This document shows positions 7,759 to 15,925 of a stretch of DNA of 15,925 nucleotides, piece after piece (the stretch's first letter is position 1; each line of letters starts with the position of its first letter). A model generated the notes under the pieces. That model made no database searches, was not told where the DNA came from, and worked only from the letters and a program-made list of their open reading frames with translations. Source of the stretch: Larix sibirica (Eukaryota > Streptophyta > Pinopsida > Pinales > Pinaceae); contig NWUY0300061274.1 of the NCBI GenBank assembly GCA_004151065.3, positions 2,325 to 18,249 on the forward strand, in the 5' to 3' direction. Position numbers and translations under genes: made by a program.

Positions 7759-8039
7759 CCCTCTCCATGGATTACATGTCAGGACTACCTTTAACCAAGC
7801 ATGGTAATGAATGTGTATTCGTAGTCGTTGAACGCTTATCTAAGATGGCTATTCTGACAGCCTGCAAGAAGAGTATCATAAATGAAGACACTGCTAAACT
7901 ATTCTTCAAACATATTTGGGTTCATTTCAAGCTACCAGAAACTATTATTTCAAATCAAGACAACAGGTTCTTGAGCAATTTATGGTCCATCCTATGGTCA
8001 CTAATGGACACCAATCTCATCAAATTAACTACCTATTGA
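7759..8039 (+). pseudogene. Ty3/gypsy integrase core fragment (copy B)
   Basis: Same fragment as 2050-2330: MDYMSGLPLTKHGNECVFVVV, ERLSKMAILTACKKS and PETIISNQDNRF, ending at LIKLTTY followed by TGA. The zinc-binding part seen before copy A is absent here, because unrelated sequence and an N precede it. The first two core Asp are present; the catalytic Glu and C-terminal domain are missing. The upstream open stretch from 7716 is not part of the gene. Confidence 0.88.
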
Positions 8040-8181
8040 GCTGCAACCGTTTCCCCAAATTTATGCAAAATTAAGGCCCCTCCTTATCTTTTGAGCTTAA
8101 CTTTTAGCTTTATTTTGTTGTCTTTTTCCACCAAAGAATTAGCTTAACTTTCCATAGAGAGTTAACACTTAGTTCTTCTTC

Positions 8182-8201
8182 TTTTTTTTTTTTTTTTTTT
8201 T
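8182..8201 (+). repeat. Poly-T tract (copy B)
   Basis: Twenty uninterrupted T after gttcttcttc, followed by gagag. Copy A has gaacttc, T13-C-T9 and gagtg. Homopolymer instability or sequencing error could explain the length, but the changed flanks suggest real allelic or paralogous variation, or uncertain consensus. Confidence 0.95.
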
Positions 8202-8231
8202 GAGAGTTTCTGCGACTTACCATAAGTGCAA

Positions 8232-8885
8232 TGAAACATCGGCAAAATCCATTTTGGCGCCAAAACATCGGATCAACTTTTATTCTCCCGTCGAAACAAT
8301 CTTATCAACTTTCAATTTAACGTCGAAACGGTCAGATCAATGTTTGATTTATCACCGACGCTGTCGGAGGAGTTCCACATTTAATAGCGACACAGTCGGG
8401 ACATTTCATCTGAAGCTTATCAATGGTTTGGTTTTGCTTAGGATTTCATCTAAACTTAAAGTTTTGACTTGAAGTTTTGAGCTCACAAACTTATGAATTT
8501 GGATCCAAAACTTGTCGCAAGACTTAGTTTTTTCACAAGACTGTGGGTTTCGCTGGGTTTTTTGGTTTAGGCCCGAAACGTGTTGAGGTCCGTTCCGATT
8601 TGGATCCGAAATGATCGACCCCAGGAATTAATCTTTACTCTCCGAGCCATTTGTATAACAACAATGTTCTTTAAATTCGTTGATCTATGTCAAGCTCAGT
8701 CGGGCTAATTTTGGTTTTGACACTGAACATATCGGTGCCCATTATGTTTTTCCTTCGAAATGTATTGATTGTGATTTTATTGTAACTCTGAAAGGCGTAG
8801 GGGTAGTTTGAGTTTAGTATCGAAACGTATTGATGCACATGTTGTTTTACTCTGAGAAGCCTCAGTGTAAAAGTTTTTTATCACT
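8232..8885 (+). repeat. Degenerate array of ~33-bp units (copy B)
   Basis: Copy of the 2524-3177 array. The CGAAAYGTRTTGA motif recurs at 8574-8586, 8756-8768 and 8821-8833. No unit gain or loss relative to copy A, which argues for very recent separation since such arrays tend to change length. Confidence 0.5.
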
Positions 8886-8903
8886 GATTGGCCTCTATAA
8901 GTT

Positions 8904-8911
8904 TATAAAAG
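8904..8911 (+). promoter_or_regulatory. Candidate TATA box, TATAAAAG (copy B)
   Basis: Copy of the 3196-3203 element, in the same position relative to the leader intron donor at 9166. Confidence 0.5.
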
Positions 8912-9165
8912 TGATTTTCAAGTGTAGAAGCATTTCTAACAATCAATTGTTTGAGAAAAGCTCATAGTCGCTGAAGCTCGTTGATTTAGTCGTGCGCATT
9001 TTAGGGTTTAGGCACCATATATATTTGGGGAATATTTTGTATTCATTGAAAAAAAAACCATTGAATCATCTCCATTGTTCGATTGAGCATCGTTACCCGT
9101 GCCACTTGGAATAGATATCTGCCAAGTCAATCGCCAGCTCGTCAGCGCACTCATCACACATTCAG

Positions 9166-10067
9166 GTAAGTAGAATCTTATCTTTATTTAGTATTTTTTG
9201 CACATTTTTTTGTTATGGATTGGTGTTAAAATCATTGGTAGGGAAGTAGATTAAACCGTTACATTACGCCCTATTTTTTTGCTTTCGACCCATAGAACCT
9301 CTCACTGCATCATATCGAAAGGGAAAGGCATAAACCCTAGCCAGTAATTGATTTGTGAACTACATGCTTAACCATTAGTTGTAACCATAAGGATTTTTGC
9401 TTTCCGGTCTTCAACCTTTCCAAATGCATGCTTCTATGAACAGATGTCGTTCAAAGCTGAGTCCTTAATTGAGCTCAAATTCAATTTGCTTGCCTAGACC
9501 GCATAAACCCTTGCAGACGAAGTCTTATGCAACATGTTGTCGACCATCTGTTTACATTTAAAACCCTAACCAACTCATCTTTTCGTATTTGAAAATGTTT
9601 AAAGTGTAGTCGAAACCCTAAATTTGATATGCTCATCCAGTATAAAAGACTGGATTTTGGTGCATAACCTTCATTTGTAACCAATGAAGGAGTTGTTCGA
9701 CCCGAATCCTTTCTACTTGGTCTTCAATATGGTCATTTGCTCAATACGGATGCTAAACTTAACTCATCCATTTTCCAACAAATATATGCGTATTAGATAG
9801 GAATTTAAGTTCTCATTTACAACTTTGTTTCATAGTAGGTTTGGTTGAATATAATGTTATGGACTTGATGATAGTATTGGTCTTTTGTTTATGGTTAATT
9901 ACAATTGATAGAACTGGTTGATGGAGAATGAAAATGCTTTGTTAATGAATAACATGCTCAATTTATTCTTTGAGTTCCTCGTGTTATTATTCTTTTCAAA
10001 ATAAATCTACCTAGTGGTGTTATTAATGGATCCCATGCCATCAAATGATGTTGATTTTATGTCACAG
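9166..10067 (+). other. Predicted 902-bp leader intron (copy B)
   Basis: Donor CAG|GTAAGT at 9165/9166 and proposed acceptor CACAG at 10063-10067, ten bases before ATG 10077. Its retention in both copies means that the duplication copied DNA, not a spliced RNA. Telo-boxes lie at 9333-9340, 9561-9568 and 9613-9620, with a reverse one in the leader exon at 9002-9009. Confidence 0.5.
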
Positions 10068-10076
10068 GATTCAGAT

Positions 10077-12795
10077 ATGTCTAAAAGGAGTTCCAAATGT
10101 AATGCCAGGGTGGTGGAATTGGAATCAGATGTAGAGATGATCCCGTAAACAACCATGGAAGCGTAGTTCAAAGATACCAAATTTGTCACGGGGCAGCTCC
10201 TGAGTATAAGTGGGGTGAGCTTTATCATCTTATAAGAGATCAACATATACCTTATGCAACAATAGAGGAAAACTTGATATACCAAAATATCAAGAAGTCT
10301 GGTAATCATAAAGCTGCCACACGCCCATAACTGTTTCCATGTTCATAAGTGATTGGATGGATTCTGCCATATGTAGATGTAAAATCTAGAATCATTACAA
10401 GTGCAAATGGAGATGGTTTCGCTTCGTTTCAACCTGCGCATATAAGCAAAGCTTACAAACTGCCAGCACCTAGGGTTTTATTAACGTATGATTGGGTCAA
10501 GAGTGTAAAGATTGAGCATTCAAATTGTGCAAGGAAGATTTAATTCAAGGCAAGCAATTGCGATAAAGGACAAGTGGGGAGTATTAAACAAGAACCTTCG
10601 AACCCCATTCAAGGTCATTGCTATGCTCTTATGCAAAATATACAGAAGAGCCAATGCAAGCATTTACAAGCTTAGTTGGATTCCACTGTTGTATCATGTA
10701 ATAACATACGACATCTTATTCAATTGGGCGGATATTATTTCAGAAAATATGGTTCAAGCCATAAAAGATGCTCAGGAAGGAATAAATCAAAAGAAGGTTG
10801 AATTTTACATGTAATCATATCTTATTGATAGCATTCTTATTAGGAATCAGTTCCCAAAGCTCGGATGCCACTCGAATCCAAATGAAACTCCAATTTATGT
10901 AGCTCATCAGATTCCATGGGATCATAAACATGTAGGCTTCTACAAGCTGATTTGTGAAGAATTTATTATGCCTTTATATAAATTGTGTTTTAATGAAGAA
11001 CCAAATTGCATGTCAGATGCAGCAATCAAGGTAATTAGTGAATATGGAGACTACTACTTCACTCCCGAAGGAACGTATCTATGCATGTACGGAGGCATGA
11101 AGAGTCCATCACTGCTACCCAGATATGTTACAGATTACATAATCTTGAAGGAGGCAGTGAGGCATGTATTTATCAATGGTGTTGGACATTTCCTGAATGA
11201 ACATAAGAAAGCCTCATATCCACCACTCCCGCTTGTGGTTTGGGCCTATAAGTTCAACAAAGTCAAAGGAGCAGAAGGATACATGAAGGAATTGGATGCT
11301 TATCACTTTGGGGAAAAGATTTTTTGTTAGAAATGATAGCCAACAGAAGGTGGCTAAGCATTGCTTATCATGCCAGATTAATTTTGAGTATACCAATCAT
11401 TTTTTGAAGGATGAAGAGGTGTATAGGAGAGCAAAGAATCTCACGTATTTAAACAAGAGATTTGGTAAGAAAAGAAAAGCGAGTTCCAACAAAACAAAAG
11501 AGGACTTAGAAGAAGCACCAAGAAAGAAAGCTAACGAAGAAGCTCTAGTAGCAAAAAATGCAAAGAAAATGCGAGAAGAGGAGCTAGCCAAGAATAATGA
11601 AGAAAAAAGACAAAAAGAAGAAAGGGATGAGGAAGCAAGAAGAAAAGCAGAGCAAGAAAAAGCAGACAAAATGGTCACATAAGAAGAAGAAAAGAGATTA
11701 GAAGCAAAATCCTTGAAGAAGAAAATTGAGGAAGAAGAGTGAGTCAAGAAAGCTGTGGAAGAGCAGAACCTACAAGAAGAGAATGGGCAACAAAACATGG
11801 AAGTAGACAATCCTACTGATATTAATACTGAGGTAACTCTTATAGGAGGTCATCTTCCTTTGGATGATCTAGGACTCACGCCATTTACACCATCAAAGTA
11901 ACACTCAGTTGCCAAGCTTGAAACAATAGTTTTCGATCCGAAAAGGAAAACCATCATGAAAAGAATGGAGAAGAGGTTGAAAGTGGATCAACAACCAGAT
12001 GCCATCACTGTCCAAGAAGTCATAGTATTGGAAGTAAAAATAAGGACCCTAAATTCACAACATCAGTTAATGTTGTTGTTTCATAAGCTAATGCGGATAA
12101 TATCGACAAGATTTCTATCTTCCTGAGGATGGGCTATGCTATTTAGCCTGAAACGTCGAATTTTAAATCTCCTACACATGTTTCCAAAATACTTTCAAAA
12201 TTAATTGAAGATGTGGAAATAAGTAAATCCAAAGTGATTAAGCTAAAATATAGTATGGTGTAGGCCCGAAGTCAAGAAATTGAAACGAGAAGACAACGAG
12301 ATGCTCTGGAATTGGAGAAGGAGAAAATGATGCAGACTGTTCAGACTCTTGAGGATGAAAAGGACTATTTGAATGTACAAGTAGTAATCATGGAAAGAGA
12401 GAGGTCTGGTTTTCAGGATCAAATAAGTGCATTACAGGAAAAAGAGGCCCAGTTAGACCAACAAGTGGAGGTTCTTACAATTGAAAAGGGAGCTCTACAA
12501 TATCAGGTAGCAGATTTAAGCAAAGAGAATCAAGCTATGGTAGAACAACTGACCTCCGCTCAAGAATAAAAACAAGATCTAACAACATTCTATGAGTGTG
12601 ATTCTGAATTGCAGGAACAATTATTTCATTCCCAAGAATTGCTCATTGAGCAAACATACGAGTTTCAAGGAATGATGACCAGATTGAAGCAATTTTTTTA
12701 AGAGGCTTCAACTACAAGGCAGAAGTTAACATGAACTTATGATAAAATGAAGAAGTTGATTGCTTGGAAAAGGAAAGTGTTGATTCCCTGAAATT
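10077..12795 (+). pseudogene. Decayed member of the unrecognised protein family (copy B)
   Basis: Same broken gene as at 4369-7087, shifted by 5708. It shares the frame changes near 10192, 10520-10570, 11319-11324 and 12033 and the stops, including 10146, 10328, 10346, 10812, 11680, 11740, 11899 and 12567. The conserved blocks are identical, including EEPNCMS, EYGDYYF, VFINGVG and the GGHLPL block. The single coding-region difference found is GGA to AGA at 12396-12398 in the C-terminal coil. The gene is cut in mid-coil by NN at 12796, after which a relative begins on the other strand. Confidence 0.85.
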
Positions 12796-12797
12796 NN
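12796..12797. other. NN at the exact right end of copy B
   Basis: The last base homologous to copy A is 12795 (matches 7087). After the NN the strand of the family gene flips. This looks like a contig join between two different family members. Confidence 0.75.
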
Positions 12798-15700
12798 CCA
12801 TACTAGAAATATATTCTGTCCATGCATTAGCTTCTTCAACTATGGTCTTATATTTAATAGGCTCCAATACTTGTAAAGTTACTTCAAGAACTGACAATTG
12901 TGCCTCCACATGTGCTACCCCTTATGCTGCAGCCATGCAACTGTCTTCCAGGAAATATGCATTTATAGAATCCTGTCCCATGAAGTGATGAATATCTTCT
13001 TCTGTGAGAGCATCCACTTTTCTGATATGCTCTAGGTCTCCTCGCAGCCCCATCCTGTAGCTGTGCCATGCGTTGGTCCTTCATTGGAAGCTCATTTATC
13101 TTCAGGACTAAAGGGATGTGACACTTCTCATGGACTTGTTGGATTCTCTTGTAAAAGTCAAGACATTTTTTTATGGTCTTAGGAATTTCATTATTTAGCC
13201 TCCTAGAGGCTTTCCTGCAGAATTCCAAAATGGTCATCTCTGACTTCAAGTCTTCCGTTGTCTTATGGGGCAGATGATCAGGGCACTCTGAGTTGGTCTC
13301 CCTCTAGGCCATTTATTTTTCAACCTTACCTGCAATTTCCAACAACCCTTTCCTGAATGCCAGTGACTCAGCATATATCACGTTCATTCTCGCCATCATT
13401 AGCTTCATCTTATATATTTCATATGTGAGAATGATATATTTGTTCCTGAATCTTGCAGGCTCGATCACAAAATAGAGTTATATCTGGCTTTCTCTTGTCT
13501 GCTAACTCCAGTTTGTCTACCAAATATTATTTCTCCTTAACCAACTCCTCCACCTGAGCTTTTAATTCTTCGATCTGTTGGTTGGGGGCTGACTCACTTA
13601 ACTCTAACTGAGTGATTCGAGCTTCAAAGTCGCTCCTTTCCCCTTCCCTAATCATTAACTGTACAGTTAATGCCTCCTTTTCTGTGTCCAAATTATGGTA
13701 TTCATTCATTATTCTTTCCTTCTCGGATAGCAAGGCATCATGTTTCCTTTTCAATTCTATTCCTTCTCCTCGCTCCTTCACCAAATTATCTTTTAATTTG
13801 AGCATCTTTTCCTTATTTAATGTCGTTCATCAATTTGTTAACGTTATTTGCATTTGCTTGCGCAATAGCTATGTTGACAGATGTCATGAACTTAGGGTCT
13901 ATGTTTGTACCCTCCATGATGGTTCTCTCCTGAACAGTGACAACATCGGGTTGGGAGCCCATTTTCAGTCTCTTCTTTGTTCTCTTTGTGATGGTCTTTC
14001 TTTTCTGATCAAAGATGATAGTGTTCAATTTGGCCACGGTATGATGCTTTGACGGGGTGTATGGCGTGAGTCCGAGCTCAGCTAATGGGAGGTGTCCTAC
14101 GGTGAGTATTACGTTGGACATCCCAGGTGGGTCTATGTCCATATCTTGCACATTTGGGCTTCCCTTTTCCACAGCTTCCTTGGACTTTTCTTCCTCTTCT
14201 TTTTTCTTTTGCTGTTTAGCTGCTTCTCTGTCCGCTCTTTCTCTCATTTCTTGCAACCTCTCGACATCTTCTTTTTGAATTCTTTCAGACTCTTCCTTCC
14301 AGATTCTTTTAGTCGCTTCTTTTTGGATTCTGGAGGTCTCTTACTTTCGCCTCCTCTCTGCCTCTGCCAACTGCACCGTTAATGCATCCTGTTGTCACCT
14401 TTCAGCTTCCTCCTTTTGCTTCCTCTCAGCTTCCTTGGCAATGTTAGTTGTAGTGTTAGATCTGACTTCGGCTTTGCGACGAAAATGCTTGTTCAGCTCG
14501 GCCATGTTTCTTGCGCTCCGATACACTTCCTCATCCTTCAAGAAGTGATGCGTGTATTCAAAGTTAATCCTGCAGGACACATAATGGTCAACGACCTTAC
14601 CTTCGCTATTGTTCCTTATGAAAATATTCATCCCAAAATGAAAGGCCTCCAAATCTTTGACAAAATCCTCAGCCCCTTTTGCCTTGGGGAATTTGTATGC
14701 GCCGATAGTGAAATCCAGTGGATGGTAGGAGGCCTTCTTCTTATCATGAAGAAAAATCCCAACCCCATTGATGAAAACTTGCCTCATGGCCTCTTTGTGC
14801 ACAACAAAATCAATATCATATTGAGGCAATAGAAAAGGGGGTTGGGTTCCCCCATACATACTGATATATGTTCCATCCAAGGAGAAGTAATAATCTCCAT
14901 ATTCCTCGATAACTAACAAGGCGTTCTCGGACATACAATTTGGTTCTTCTTTGGAGACTAGCCAATATAGTGGCCTGATTAATCCCTCACAAATCAGTTT
15001 GTAGTGACTTGCATATTTGTGAGCCCATGTCATTTGATAGGCTACTTGGAGGGGATATTCCATCTGGCTCCAAACACATCCCAAATCAGGGAAAGGATTT
15101 CTGATTAATATGCAATCCAAGAGATAAGAGGACATGAAGAAGTCAGCTTTTTTCTGTGTCAGTCCTCCTTGCGCTGCAACAAAGTGTGACACCATACTCT
15201 CAGAAATGATATCAGCCCAGTTGAAAATTGTACCATGTGTGGCAATAAGGTAAATCACTGGTACCTAGCTAAGTTTATATATATTTCCGTTTTCCAATCC
15301 AAAAATCCGGCTTAACATTAGAACAATGATTATATACGGGCTCCTTAAGTTTTGGCTATCGTATTCTCCACCGGACCTCGATCTCAACTGCTTTTCAGGG
15401 ATCGTCATCTTCTTAGCATAATCAAAATGATCCATATTGACCCCACTTAACTAGTCATCGTTCATCATGACTTTAGGAGAGGGCAGCTTGTATGATGCAA
15501 CTATGTGGGCTGGTTGGAAGGATGCAAGCCCTTCTCCTTTGACATCTGAAATGATGCTGGTGCCAACATCTACCTGGGGCAGAATCTACCCGATAACCTC
15601 TGAGCATGGGAATAACTCTGGGCGTGTGGCCACCTTATGGAGGTCGGACCTCTTTACGTTCTGGTAGACCATTAATTCTTCAATGGACACGTCAGGGATA

Positions 15701-15870
15701 TTTCCATCTATGATGGCTCTGTATAGTTCACCACATTTCAACTCTGGGGCGATCCCTGTCACGGCTTGAGTATCTTCGAACATCGTCTCTAGTGAAGTAT
15801 CCAATAATATTTCGACGTCTGAGTCTGGCTCTACTAACTTGGACTTTTGCTTGGTGGAACGTTTATGCAT
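12798..15870 (-). pseudogene. Diverged, better preserved member of the same unknown family
   Basis: Reads right to left from ATG 15870-15868 (MHKRSTK). From there to 13813 a single frame of about 686 codons holds, broken only by TAG at 15588, 15453 and 15267, TGA at 14397 and TAA at 14343 (first base, minus strand). It ends at TAA 13815. Blocks match the plus copies: GELYRAIIDG, LASFQPAHI, FNWADIIS, YKLICEGLIRPLY, EEPNCMS, EYGDYYF, MYGG, VFINGVGIFL, YKFPKAKGAE, INFEYTHHFLKDEEVYRSA, a Lys/Glu/Arg-rich coil, and GHLPLAELGLTPYTPSK (about 14103-14053). After 13813 a shifted coiled coil (13805-13527) follows, then further shifted pieces with SEMTILEFCRKASRRLN, DALTEEDIHHFMGQDS and TIVEEANAWTEYI, up to the NN. 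It lacks about 45 residues present in the plus copies just before the coil. Function unknown. Confidence 0.85.
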
Positions 15871-15877
15871 ATCAAGT

Positions 15878-15925
15878 CTGATGAAACACAGAAGGAACCA
15901 ATGAGGAATCAAAATATTTACAAAT
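15878..15925 (-). other. Probable end of the leader intron of the minus-strand gene
   Basis: On the minus strand a T/C-rich run (ttccttctgtgtttcat) ends in CAG at 15880-15878, eight bases before GAT-ATG. This matches the CACAG and GAT-ATG arrangement at 4355-4371. The rest of the intron and any promoter lie outside the window. Confidence 0.45.

Larger units (their letters stand above)
7759..12795 (+). repeat. Large direct repeat, copy B (5,037 bp)
   Basis: Near-identical second copy of 2050-7087, bounded by N at 7758 and NN at 12796-12797. It includes the truncated integrase, the repeat array, promoter, leader intron and decayed gene. Differences from copy A: the poly-T neighbourhood and A at 12396 (G at 6688), which turns a Gly codon of the coiled coil into Arg. 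Every frameshift and stop checked is shared, so both copies decayed before they separated, or they are the same locus represented twice. Confidence 0.95.

Noticed and set aside
7716-8039. 107-codon frame joining AT-rich sequence with integrase
   Set aside because: It crosses the N at 7758; only the part from 7759 is integrase, so the apparent fusion is not real.
14057-14382. Overlapping plus-strand Ser/Leu/Phe-rich open frames, and another at 13612-14052
   Set aside because: They lie opposite the charged coil and coiled-coil codons of the minus-strand gene, which has homologous support; these do not.
1-15925. CRISPR array, tRNA or rRNA genes, bacterial operon signals
   Set aside because: No regularly spaced identical repeats, cloverleaf-like sequences or prokaryotic gene organisation seen; the content is plant-type repetitive DNA.

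Overview
The window looks like repetitive, intergenic nuclear DNA of a seed plant with a large genome. The evidence is a plant-type Ty3/gypsy pol remnant, a CAG|GTAAGT 5' splice site, several plant telo-box motifs (AAACCCTA), AT-rich composition and densely packed decayed elements. A conifer is my guess from general familiarity, not something the sequence proves. No intact protein-coding gene, RNA gene, CRISPR array or bacterial-type signal is visible.

Layout: (1) about 95-2330 (+) is a decayed Ty3/gypsy pol: reverse transcriptase, RNase H, then an integrase whose 5' part is present twice (about 1549-1801 and 1803-2056) on either side of an N at 1802. The integrase stops abruptly at 2330. (2) 2331-7087 (+) is a separate unit. 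It has a poly-T tract, a degenerate array of about 33-bp repeats, a TATA box, a probable non-coding first exon, a leader intron of about 0.9 kb with telo-boxes, and a long decayed gene of a family I cannot name. (3) 7088-7757 is unassigned AT-rich sequence split by an N at 7225. (4) 7759-12795 is a near-perfect direct copy of 2050-7087. Its ends coincide exactly with N at 7758 and NN at 12796-12797. (5) 12798-15925 is a diverged member of the same unknown family on the minus strand, cut off at NN on its 3' side and by the window edge on its 5' side.

The family protein has four parts: a short N-terminal tail; a conserved globular region with EEPNCMS, EYGDYYF, MYGG, VFINGVG and INFEYT motifs; a Lys/Glu-rich coil followed by a conserved GHLPL-x2-LGLTP-x-TPSK block; and a long C-terminal coiled coil. 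The minus-strand copy keeps one frame for about 686 codons with only five internal stops. The plus copies carry four frameshifts and about fourteen stops.

The most notable points are this unrecognised, intron-bearing multicopy family and the N-bounded 5-kb duplication. The duplication may be a very young segmental copy or an assembly artefact.
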